Assembly (NCBI RefSeq): GCF_025567125.1 | Contig: NZ_JAOQJI010000017.1 | Span: forward strand, 1-64,000 | Length of the DNA stretch: 64,000 bases | From: Phocaeicola fibrisolvens | GTDB lineage: Bacteria > Bacteroidota > Bacteroidia > Bacteroidales > Bacteroidaceae | Direction: 5' to 3' | In this document: positions 8,042 through 15,354 of the stretch, one piece after another | Layout of the letters: every line of letters begins with the position of its first letter | Position numbering within the stretch: the first letter of the stretch is position 1 | Made by a program: the position numbers and the translations under genes | The notes under the pieces: generated by a model | Seen by the model: only the letters and a program-made list of their open reading frames with translations | Told to the model about the DNA's origin: nothing | Database searches by the model: none

Positions 8042-8662
8042 ATGAAAAGAAATGTAAGATTGTGTGGATGTATGCTGGCGGGACTGATGTGTGCATGGAA
8101 TGTAACTTTTGCACAATGCCCTGTGAGTGGAGATTATTCCAAGTATATTAATTGGACATTGGGAAAGTCATGGAGCAACGGATTCAAGGCCATGCCAGAT
8201 GTGTGTACTAATCTGAAGGAATTTTATAGTCAGTATCATAAGAACAAGGCTCAGTGGGATGCGGCTTTCCAATGGCTGGCACAAACCGATTTGGAGCATA
8301 TTCCAGCAGGAAAGCACGACATACCCGGTACAACGTTGTCGGTTTCGGTAGAGGACAGTGCCAACAAGCCCTTGGACAAGTGTGGCTCTGAATCGCATTA
8401 TCATCACATCGACTTGCAATACGTAGTAAAGGGAACGGAACGTTTCGGACTGCTTGATCATGATTCTTCTTATCCTAATCAGGCATACAAACCCGATTTT
8501 ATGGGCTATACTTATGAGGTGGAGAAAACAATGTTTATTGATTCTACTCCTGGACGCTTCTTTTTGTTTTTCCCCAGTGACTGGCATATTGCCAAGGTGC
8601 AGACAGAGAAAGAATCACAGGAAATTCGTGTTGTAGTGATCAAACTGGACTATGTGAAATAA
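8042..8662 (+). CDS. Secreted YhcH/YjgK/YiaL (DUF386) family protein
   Basis: The 206-residue product starts at ATG 8042, chosen because it gives a clear signal peptide (MKRNVRLCGCMLAGLMCAW...TFAQ). The mature part matches the cupin-like YhcH/YiaL/EbgC family. It has 'ESHYHHIDLQYVVKGTE', where the His residues and Glu would bind a metal, and a C-terminal 'FFLFFPSDWHIAKVQ' with another conserved His. Characterised relatives are linked to sugar acid and sialic acid metabolism in the cytoplasm, so an exported version is less usual; its substrate cannot be told. It stands alone, followed by a terminator. Confidence 0.8.
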   Translation: MKRNVRLCGCMLAGLMCAWNVTFAQCPVSGDYSKYINWTLGKSWSNGFKAMPDVCTNLKEFYSQYHKNKAQWDAAFQWLAQTDLEHIPAGKHDIPGTTLSVSVEDSANKPLDKCGSESHYHHIDLQYVVKGTERFGLLDHDSSYPNQAYKPDFMGYTYEVEKTMFIDSTPGRFFLFFPSDWHIAKVQTEKESQEIRVVVIKLDYVK

Positions 8663-8701
8663 TTGAAGGAAACAAATACTTTGCTTTTTTTGATTTGATG
8701 C

Positions 8702-8752
8702 AGCATCATCTTCTATCCGTTTATCGGAGCATGAAGATGGTGCTTTATTTGT
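8702..8752 (+). terminator. Terminator downstream of the YhcH-family gene
   Basis: A 12-bp stem, AGCATCATCTTC (8702-8713) with GAAGATGGTGCT (8733-8744), with one G-U pair, is followed by a T-rich tail. Confidence 0.65.
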
Positions 8753-8783
8753 TAATTCACTTTTCTTTTAAATTAATTAACTG

Positions 8784-8822
8784 TTTGTTTGAAAAACTAT
8801 TACGATAGTTTCGTAGATTTGC
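8784..8822 (+). promoter_or_regulatory. Promoter and possible BlaI operator upstream of blaI-like gene
   Basis: TAGATTTGC at 8814-8822 is an exact -7 element; two TTTG copies lie upstream (8784-8791), the nearer one 22 bp away. Two overlapping dyads sit in the spacer: ACTAT-TACG-ATAGT (8797-8810) and TACGA-TAGTT-TCGTA (8801-8815). BlaI/MecI repressors bind such dyads in their own promoters, so autoregulation is likely but not shown. Confidence 0.55.
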
Positions 8823-8850
8823 GAAAAATTCGTAGAAAACCTAATTCGAT

Positions 8851-9216
8851 ATGGAAAAGCTAACTTATCAGGAAGAAGAGGCCATGCGCTTCATCTGGCA
8901 TTTGGGCCCGTGTTTCGTGAAAGAAATCGTGGCCCGTTATGACGAGCCGAAACCGCCTTACACCACGGTGGCCTCGATTGTGAACAACCTGAAACGGAAG
9001 GGCTACCTGAAGGCCGAGAAGTTTGGGAACACTTACCGCTATACGCCGCTGGTGGGGAAGGAGGAATATACCCGCAACTCAGTGGGCAACCTCGTGCGCA
9101 ACTATTTCGCCAACTCTTACAAGGAGATGGTGTCGTTCTTCGCCAAGGAGCAAAAAATCTCCAAGGACGAGCTGAACGAGATTATCGACCTGATTGAGAA
9201 GCGGAAAGACAAATAG
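8851..9216 (+). CDS. BlaI/MecI/CopY-family transcriptional repressor
   Basis: The 121-residue protein has the family's length and layout. An N-terminal winged helix ('LTYQEEEAMRFIWHLGPCFVKEIVARY', 'PPYTTVASIVNNLKRKGYLKAEKFGNTYRYTPLV') is followed by a helical dimerisation region rich in Lys and Glu. In this family the repressor is cleaved or released when the partner M56 metallopeptidase senses a signal. That partner is encoded 46 bp downstream. No beta-lactamase gene is nearby, so the pair probably controls something other than drug resistance. Confidence 0.9.
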   Translation: MEKLTYQEEEAMRFIWHLGPCFVKEIVARYDEPKPPYTTVASIVNNLKRKGYLKAEKFGNTYRYTPLVGKEEYTRNSVGNLVRNYFANSYKEMVSFFAKEQKISKDELNEIIDLIEKRKDK

Positions 9217-9262
9217 AGTATTTCAGAATTATATTTACTCACCTTTTAAAATTCTTTTTATT

Positions 9263-10531
9263 ATGCTATATCTTCTTCAAGTCAATTTCGGACTGGTCCT
9301 GTTTTACGCCTTGTACAAGCTGGTATGTACGCGGGACACCTTTTTCCGTTCCAGAAGATTCATTCTGCTGCTGGCATTGGTGTTGCCTTTCGTGTTGCCG
9401 CTGGTCGACGTGCGGGAATGGCTGGAAAGTCGTGACAGCCTGATTATGCTGACGCATTTCGACTATTCGGTAGTGTTGCCGGAAATTGTGGTGGGAAGTG
9501 AAGCGGCGGAAGCGGGAAACGGCGTGTGGGTGTTGTCCGATTGGGTGAAATACCTGTACCTCGCCGGAGTGCTGGTGCTGTCCGTTCGATTCCTCGTGCA
9601 AGCGTGCAGTCTGTGGCATCTGATCTTGCGTACGCCGGAGAAGACGATAAACGGCATCCGTGTGAAATGCTTGAATGGCTCGTCCGGACCCTTCTCTTTC
9701 TTCGGGTGGATTTTCCTGAATCCGGCGACGGTGAAGGGAGACGAACTGGACGAAATCCTGACACACGAGATGGCGCACGTAAAGCAACGGCATTCCGTCG
9801 ATGTGCTTCTTGCCGAAATGGTCAGTATCTGCTGCTGGATGAACCCTTTTGCCTGGCTGCTGAAACGGGAAGTCCGGCTCAATCTGGAGTTCCTGGCCGA
9901 CAAGAGAGTCGTGGAAGCGGGATTCGCCACCAAGAGTTATCAATATCATCTGCTTGGGTTGGCCTACAGCCACAAGTATGGATTATCCAATAATTTCAAT
10001 TTCTCTCATCTTAAAAAACGTATCATTATGATGAACAAGAAAAAATCAAACGGAACAGGGCGTATTAAATATGCACTGTTCATGGTTCCGGCCTTTGCTC
10101 TACTCGTTGCCGGAAACACCTCCTGCTCGCAGGGAGCATCCGAAAAACAGGATGCCAAAGAAGAAACCGTCGCACCGGATTCAGTAGCGGCTCTTACTGA
10201 CAGTGTGGCAAAGGACGAAGTGTTTATGGTAGCGGAACAGATGCCTGAATTTCCGGGAGGGATGAAGGAATTGTTGAAATTTCTTCAAGACAATGTGAAA
10301 TATCCGGAAAGTGCCATGAAGAAAAATGTGCAGGGACGGGTAATTGTGCAGTTCGTAGTGGAAAAAGACGGAACCCCTACCGAGTTCAATGTGGGTCGTT
10401 CTGTGGACCCGGATTTGGATGCGGAAGCTTTGCGCGTGCTGAAGACCATGCCTAAGTGGAAACCGGGCATGCAGAGGGGAGAGGTCGTGAGAGTGAAATT
10501 CACTGTGCCTGTTGCGTTCAAGCTTCAGTAA
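9263..10531 (+). CDS. M56-family sensor metallopeptidase with TonB-like C-terminal domain
   Basis: The 422-residue start at 9263 (MLYLLQVNFG) is chosen because it opens straight into a membrane helix. Several membrane segments occupy residues 1-120. The zinc site HEMAH lies at 168-172 with the third ligand region 'LEFLADKRV' at 208-215, as in BlaR1/MecR1. A further membrane segment lies near 290. Instead of a penicillin-binding domain, the outer part is a linker and a TonB C-terminal domain from about residue 345 ('YPESAMKKNVQGRVIVQFVVEKDG'). This M56-TonB fusion is common in Bacteroidetes; its signal is unknown. It forms an operon with the BlaI-like gene. Confidence 0.88.
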   Translation: MLYLLQVNFGLVLFYALYKLVCTRDTFFRSRRFILLLALVLPFVLPLVDVREWLESRDSLIMLTHFDYSVVLPEIVVGSEAAEAGNGVWVLSDWVKYLYLAGVLVLSVRFLVQACSLWHLILRTPEKTINGIRVKCLNGSSGPFSFFGWIFLNPATVKGDELDEILTHEMAHVKQRHSVDVLLAEMVSICCWMNPFAWLLKREVRLNLEFLADKRVVEAGFATKSYQYHLLGLAYSHKYGLSNNFNFSHLKKRIIMMNKKKSNGTGRIKYALFMVPAFALLVAGNTSCSQGASEKQDAKEETVAPDSVAALTDSVAKDEVFMVAEQMPEFPGGMKELLKFLQDNVKYPESAMKKNVQGRVIVQFVVEKDGTPTEFNVGRSVDPDLDAEALRVLKTMPKWKPGMQRGEVVRVKFTVPVAFKLQ

Positions 10532-10542
10532 TTTGCTTTTTT

Positions 10543-10634
10543 GAGTCCGCTTTCAAATGGGTTTTACGTATGCTTTATGTACTTCTGAGAGAAGTTGAAA
10601 GGAAGAAACCGCATTTGAAAGCGGGCTCATTTTT
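10543..10634 (+). terminator. Terminator of the blaI-M56 operon
   Basis: A 17-bp stem with one G-U pair (10543-10559 with 10612-10628) encloses about 50 nt that can itself pair further (GGGTTT with AAACC). ATTTTTAT follows. It ends 16 bp before the next gene. Confidence 0.7.
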
Positions 10635-10650
10635 ATAAAAATATAATACC

Positions 10651-11859
10651 ATGAAAATTACCGCAATATTATTTTCCTCTATCTTATTGGCCTTGCCGGG
10701 TTACGGACAAAATAGAGAGACGGACTATCTGTCGCATGTGCTGGAGAAAATGAATGCCGTGGAATCGGTGACCTATCATTGTGTGATAAAGTCATGGGAA
10801 CCGGGAGACAAAGAGCCGGTGTACAATGTGCCAATAGAAATTTATGAGCATGTGAATCCGCAGGATACGGCTGTGGGTTATTCTTTCTTGTGTGCCTCGG
10901 ATAAGGAATTCAGGCAGCCGCTTTGGGTATATGACGGAACTGTGTTTGCTTATATAGAGAAAGAGGAAAAAGAAGTACGGATAGATGATTTCACTCAGAA
11001 AAGTTCCCTTCCGTTCAGAGTTATTATGCCGCAAGCTTTTGGTTGCATGAAATCCGTTCTTGAGTATGCATTGAACACCCAGGATAGCATAGTCCTCAGC
11101 TTGAAGGATGAGGGGAAAGATTATCTGATGGAATTAAGTATCCATACACCGTATCAGGTGGAGTTCTTTGGTAAGGCCTGTTACATGCCGCAGAATCCGT
11201 ATGTATATGATCCGACATCTATCTACAAAATCTGGATTTCAAAAGAAGATGACATGCCTTTTCGTTATCGCAGGGAGATGCAGCACAGCATCAGTGAGGG
11301 GATTTGTTCCGATTTTGTGTATAATCCTGCAGGAAAGGGAAAAATTGTGGCGGAAGATTATTATCCGGCAGACTATGTGCGGCGTATAAAAGGAGAGAAG
11401 TCTCAGAAGGCGACTGTGGATATGATGGGTAAAAAAGCTCCAGACTGGACGCTTACTGACATGAACGGTCAGAAGGTTTCTTTAAGCGGTATAAAGTCGA
11501 AGGTCATCTTGTTGCAGTTCACGGGGATAGGCTGCGGACCGTGCAAGATTTCAGTTCCTTTCTTGAACAGGTTGAGAAAAGAATATGCGGTAAATGAACT
11601 TGAAGTGCTGGCTGTAGAAACGTGGGGACGGTCGAAATCATCTTGTGAAGTGTATGTGAAAAACCAGGGAATAGAATACGGTTTTCTGACTGCCGATAAG
11701 GATACAATTGCTAAACTTATAAATGATTATCAGGCTGGTAATGGAGTTCCGCAGTTTTATTTGATAGGTAAAGACCGCACGATAATTGCAAAGTTTCAAG
11801 GCTATGCAGAGAAGACAACGGACGAGGAGATAGAAAAGAAGATAAAAGCGAACTTGTAG
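10651..11859 (+). CDS. Secreted thioredoxin-like (TlpA/redoxin) protein with long N-terminal domain
   Basis: The 402-residue product begins with a signal peptide (cleavage likely after 'LPGYGQ'). Residues 20-250 form a domain I do not recognise, with lipoprotein-carrier-like sequence. From about residue 262 there is an AhpC/TSA-TlpA-like fold ('GKKAPDWTLTDMNGQKVSLSGIKSKVILLQFTGIGCGPCKIS'). The active site is CGPC, preceded by Gly where TlpA proteins usually have Trp. The cis-Pro region 'GVPQFYLIGKD' is present. It probably works as a periplasmic thiol-disulfide oxidoreductase. It lies between the terminator of the M56 operon and the promoter of the S9 peptidase, so it may be a single-gene unit. 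Confidence 0.8.
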   Translation: MKITAILFSSILLALPGYGQNRETDYLSHVLEKMNAVESVTYHCVIKSWEPGDKEPVYNVPIEIYEHVNPQDTAVGYSFLCASDKEFRQPLWVYDGTVFAYIEKEEKEVRIDDFTQKSSLPFRVIMPQAFGCMKSVLEYALNTQDSIVLSLKDEGKDYLMELSIHTPYQVEFFGKACYMPQNPYVYDPTSIYKIWISKEDDMPFRYRREMQHSISEGICSDFVYNPAGKGKIVAEDYYPADYVRRIKGEKSQKATVDMMGKKAPDWTLTDMNGQKVSLSGIKSKVILLQFTGIGCGPCKISVPFLNRLRKEYAVNELEVLAVETWGRSKSSCEVYVKNQGIEYGFLTADKDTIAKLINDYQAGNGVPQFYLIGKDRTIIAKFQGYAEKTTDEEIEKKIKANL

Positions 11860-11884
11860 ATCCGAAAATCGTATTCTTCCAATA

Positions 11885-11932
11885 CCTTGCATTTTCTGTA
11901 GATTTTTCTATACATTTGCAGCCGTACATTTA
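11885..11932 (+). promoter_or_regulatory. Promoter of the S9 peptidase gene (copy A of a 48-bp duplicate)
   Basis: TACATTTGC (11911-11919) is an exact -7 element; TTGC 20 bp upstream takes the -33 position. The 48-bp block is repeated with a single base change at 13886-13933 in front of the bio leader. Confidence 0.75.
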
Positions 11933-11951
11933 TAAACAAAAATAAGACACA

Positions 11952-13844
11952 ATGAAAAATCTAAGAAACATGCTGGCAGCCGGTCTGTTCATGGCCGGAA
12001 TTTGCTTTACCGCCGGCGCACAGACACAGATTCCGCTGGAAAACTTTTTCAAGAACCCGGAAAAGATAGACTATCAGGTATCGCCCGACGGGACCTACTT
12101 TTCATTCATGGCTCCCTACGAGAACCGCATGAACCTTTTTGTACAGAAAATCGGATCGGACACTACCATCCGCATCACATCTGAAACGGAACGTGACATC
12201 GCCGCAAGCATGTGGGCCGGCAATAACCGCATCCTTTTCGTCAAGGATACGGGAGGCGACGAGAATTACCAGCTCTATGGCGTGAACATCGACGGTTCTG
12301 ACCTGAAATCGTACACCAATTTCCCGAAAGTGAGAACCAATATTATCGACCCGCTGGAAAAAATCGATTCACTGGTCATCATCGGCATGAACAAACGTAA
12401 CCCTCAGGTATTTGACCCGTATCGCCTGAACCTGAACACAGGAGAATTGACCTTGTTGGCCGAGAACCCAGGCAATATACAGGGATGGATGACCGACCAC
12501 GACGGCAAGCTGCGTGTAGCCATTGCCATAGTAGATGGGGTCAATAAGCAGATACTATACCGTGAAACGGAAGACCAGCCGTTCCAAGCGGTATTGACCA
12601 CCAACTTTAAGGAAACCGTCGGTTTTGCCGTCTTTACGCCCGACAACAAGATGGTCTATGCACTGACCAACGTCGGACGCGACAAGACCGCACTGGTCCT
12701 GATGGATCCGGAAACCTGCGAAGAGAAGGAGGTCCTGTACATGAACGACAAGTACGACATCTCGGGCTTCAGCTACTCCGAAAAGAAGAACCGGCTGACA
12801 GTAGTAGCCTGTGAAGGGCACAAGGACATGATCCGCCACTATTTCGACAAAGAGGAAGAAGGGATACGTCATAAACTGGAAGCACAGCTTCCGGGCTATA
12901 ACGTCAGTATCACCAGCCAGAGCAGAGACGAGAATATCCGCCTGATCCATGCCGGCAATGACCGCACATACGGAAGCTACTACCTCTATAATGTAAAGGA
13001 AAACAAGCTCACCAAGGTGGCCGACATAGCGCCCTGGATTAAAGAAGAGGAAATGTGCGCCATGAACCCGATTACCTATACCAGCCGTGACGGACTGACC
13101 ATAGAAGGTTACCTGACTCTGCCGAAAGGTTATACCATGGAAAATGCAAAGAACTTGCCGGTTGTGGTCAATCCGCATGGAGGACCGTGGGCACGCGATT
13201 CCTGGGGATACAATCCGGAAGTACAGTTCCTTGCTAGCCGTGGCTATGCCGTACTGCAGATGAACTTCCGCGCCTCAACCGGATACGGACGCAAGTTTAC
13301 TGAACTGGGCTACAAGCAATGGGGACAGACCATGCAGAATGACATTACCGACGGAGTAGAATGGCTGATCAAGAAAGGGATAGCCGACCCGAAGCGGGTG
13401 GCCATCTATGGAGCAAGCTATGGAGGTTACGCTACCCTGGCAGGAGTGACCTTTACTCCCGACCTGTATGCCTGCGCCGTCGATTACGTAGGAGTGTCCA
13501 ATTTGCTTTCATTCATGAATACGATTCCTCCCTACTGGAAACCGTTGCTCGACATGATGCACGAAATGGTGGGCGACCCCGCAACCGACAAAGAAATGAT
13601 GGAAAAATACTCGCCTGTATTCCATGTAGACCAGATTAAGGCTCCGCTGTTCATCGCCCAGGGTGCAAACGACCCGCGCGTCAACAAAGCCGAATCTGAC
13701 CAGATGGTAGAAGCCTTGAAGAAACGAGGTGTGGAAGTGGAATACATGGTAAAGGAAAATGAAGGACACGGATTCTATAATGAAGAGAACAAGTTCGACT
13801 TCTACCGTGCCATGGAGAAATTCCTTGACAAGCATCTGAAATAA
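11952..13844 (+). CDS. S9-family prolyl-oligopeptidase-like peptidase (dipeptidyl/acylaminoacyl peptidase)
   Basis: The 630-residue protein has a signal peptide (MKNLRNMLAAGLFMAGICFTAGAQ), a seven-bladed beta-propeller-like N-terminal part (about 30-370) and a C-terminal alpha/beta-hydrolase peptidase domain. The catalytic Ser is in 'GASYGGYA' (about residue 488), Asp in 'GANDPRV' (about 573) and His in 'EGHGFY' (about 606). The oxyanion-hole segment is 'NPHGGPW'. It probably trims peptides in the periplasm. It is preceded by a strong promoter and is not tightly linked to its neighbours. Confidence 0.93.
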   Translation: MKNLRNMLAAGLFMAGICFTAGAQTQIPLENFFKNPEKIDYQVSPDGTYFSFMAPYENRMNLFVQKIGSDTTIRITSETERDIAASMWAGNNRILFVKDTGGDENYQLYGVNIDGSDLKSYTNFPKVRTNIIDPLEKIDSLVIIGMNKRNPQVFDPYRLNLNTGELTLLAENPGNIQGWMTDHDGKLRVAIAIVDGVNKQILYRETEDQPFQAVLTTNFKETVGFAVFTPDNKMVYALTNVGRDKTALVLMDPETCEEKEVLYMNDKYDISGFSYSEKKNRLTVVACEGHKDMIRHYFDKEEEGIRHKLEAQLPGYNVSITSQSRDENIRLIHAGNDRTYGSYYLYNVKENKLTKVADIAPWIKEEEMCAMNPITYTSRDGLTIEGYLTLPKGYTMENAKNLPVVVNPHGGPWARDSWGYNPEVQFLASRGYAVLQMNFRASTGYGRKFTELGYKQWGQTMQNDITDGVEWLIKKGIADPKRVAIYGASYGGYATLAGVTFTPDLYACAVDYVGVSNLLSFMNTIPPYWKPLLDMMHEMVGDPATDKEMMEKYSPVFHVDQIKAPLFIAQGANDPRVNKAESDQMVEALKKRGVEVEYMVKENEGHGFYNEENKFDFYRAMEKFLDKHLK

Positions 13845-13885
13845 ACACTTCAGCCTGATTGTTATTAAACCGGATTCTCCAAAAT

Positions 13886-13933
13886 CCTTGCATTTTCTGT
13901 AGATTTTTATATACATTTGCAGCCGTACATTTA
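13886..13933 (+). promoter_or_regulatory. Promoter of the biotin operon leader (copy B of the 48-bp duplicate)
   Basis: This block is identical to 11885-11932 except for one base (A for C before TATACATTTGC). The -7 element is TACATTTGC at 13912-13920. Transcription would start near 13927, about 465 nt before bioB. Confidence 0.75.
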
Positions 13934-13949
13934 AACAAAGAGAAAACAG

Positions 13950-14381
13950 ATGCATCGTATCGCTTCCTATTCGCGCAAAGTCATGCTTCGGTTCCGCCGT
14001 TGGAGCCGGAAGGAATATGCTGCGTTCGTGAGCCTGCATCGCCACGTCACCATCGGACAGGTGGGACGGGGAATTGCGGATGCCTCACTGGGTAAGCAGA
14101 AAGCGACCGTGCGCACGGGAGCGAAAAGTGCGGTGACCTCATGGACCAGTGTGGTGGAGGAGGAGTGGCCGCTGGGAGGCGGAACGACCGGATGGGAAGG
14201 AGCACTGGCAGGGATTGGTGTGCCCGAACGACAGGGACAGTCCTGCAGACAAAGGGATGAGGTGCCTGCTTCTTTTTGTACGACGATGAGATTTGAAACA
14301 AGCATACCGAAAGGGGTGTACTCGTTCGCGACTCAGTCTGACAGACGTAGCCGTAACGGGTACACTCCTTCTTTTTTATGA
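13950..14381 (+). CDS. Open frame through the bio operon leader; leader ORF or small basic protein
   Basis: An ATG 30 bp past the -7 element opens 143 codons that end with a TGA directly after the leader terminator, 10 nt before bioB. The first 50 residues look protein-like and strongly basic ('RKVMLRFRRWSRKEYAAF', 'HRHVTIGQVGRGIADASLGKQ'). I have only a vague memory of similar short Bacteroidales ORFs and cannot name a family. The remainder is low in recognisable structure, and the region is GC-rich, which favours chance open frames. It could be a real small protein, a translated leader that influences the terminator, or noncoding. Confidence 0.35.
   Translation: MHRIASYSRKVMLRFRRWSRKEYAAFVSLHRHVTIGQVGRGIADASLGKQKATVRTGAKSAVTSWTSVVEEEWPLGGGTTGWEGALAGIGVPERQGQSCRQRDEVPASFCTTMRFETSIPKGVYSFATQSDRRSRNGYTPSFL
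14311..14377 (+). terminator. Terminator immediately upstream of bioB
   Basis: A 16-bp stem with two G-U pairs (14311-14326 with 14355-14370) is followed by C and six T residues, ending 14 bp before the bioB ATG. As the promoter for this leader lies about 400 nt upstream, transcription of bioB must read through it. It is either an attenuator for the bio operon or the end of a separate leader transcript, with an unseen internal bioB promoter. Confidence 0.8.
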
Positions 14382-14391
14382 ATAAATACGT

Positions 14392-15354
14392 ATGGAAAGA
14401 TTACAGAAACTGGAAGAGAAAATAAAAGAAGGACAGGTGCTGACTGCCGAAGAGGCTTTGTGGCTGTTGGAAGAAGCACCTTTTGACGCATTGTGTGAAA
14501 CGGCCCACCGCATCACGGAGGCATACGCTTCGCGGAAGTTTGACATGTGTTCCATCATCAATGCCAAGTCGGGACGTTGCCCGGAAAACTGCAAGTGGTG
14601 CGCCCAGTCGGCACATCATCACACGGGCGTGGAGGAATACGGACTGGTGAGCGAAGAAGAATGTTTGCGTCAGGCACAGATGAACGAGCACCAGGGGGTA
14701 TCGCGCTTTTCGCTGGTGACCAGCGGACGTCGGCCTTCGGCGGGAGAAATAGAAAAGTTGTGCGCGCATTTTGAATACCTGCGGGCACACAGCGGCATCA
14801 AGTTATGTGCATCTTTGGGGCTGGCCACGGAGGAACAGCTTGCGGCGTTGCACCGTGCGGGGGTGAGCCGTTATCATTGCAATCTGGAGACGGCGCCTTC
14901 GTTTTTCCCGAACCTGTGCTCCACGCATACCCAAGCCCAGAAGATAGATACGTTGCAGGCAGCTCGCCGGGTGGGCATGGACGTGTGCAGCGGAGGCATC
15001 ATCGGCATGGGAGAAACACCTGCCCAGCGGGTGGAACTGGCGCTGACCTTGCGGGAACTGGAGGTGCAGTCTATCCCGTTGAACCTGTTGCAGCCCATCA
15101 AGGGAACACCGCTGGAACATGCGAAACCGCTGACAGCGGAAGAGGTGTTGCGCACGGTGGCCATGTTCCGCATGGTGAACCCGACAGCTTTCCTCCGTTT
15201 TGCCGGAGGACGTTCGCAGCTGAGTGAGGAGACGGTGGACCGTGCTTTGTATGTGGGCATCAATTCGGCCATTGTGGGTGATTTGCTGACTACTCTCGGT
15301 TCCAAAGTATCAAAAGACAAAGAACGTATAAAAGGAGCAGGATATGAATTGTGA
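14392..15354 (+). CDS. bioB: Biotin synthase
   Basis: BioB inserts sulfur into dethiobiotin, the last step of biotin synthesis. The 320-residue radical-SAM protein has the 4Fe-4S motif C-x3-C-x2-C at Cys63, Cys67 and Cys70 ('GRCPENCKWC'), followed by 'QSAHHHTG'. The conserved 'HCNLETAPSFFPNLCSTHT' segment and the 'GMGET' stretch are also present. It opens the operon and overlaps bioA by 11 bp, suggesting coupled translation. Confidence 0.97.
   Translation: MERLQKLEEKIKEGQVLTAEEALWLLEEAPFDALCETAHRITEAYASRKFDMCSIINAKSGRCPENCKWCAQSAHHHTGVEEYGLVSEEECLRQAQMNEHQGVSRFSLVTSGRRPSAGEIEKLCAHFEYLRAHSGIKLCASLGLATEEQLAALHRAGVSRYHCNLETAPSFFPNLCSTHTQAQKIDTLQAARRVGMDVCSGGIIGMGETPAQRVELALTLRELEVQSIPLNLLQPIKGTPLEHAKPLTAEEVLRTVAMFRMVNPTAFLRFAGGRSQLSEETVDRALYVGINSAIVGDLLTTLGSKVSKDKERIKGAGYEL

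Noticed and set aside
13950..14391. Cobalamin-type riboswitch in the bio leader
   Set aside because: I looked for a B12-box-like consensus and found only weak partial resemblance near 14232-14250; not enough to call.
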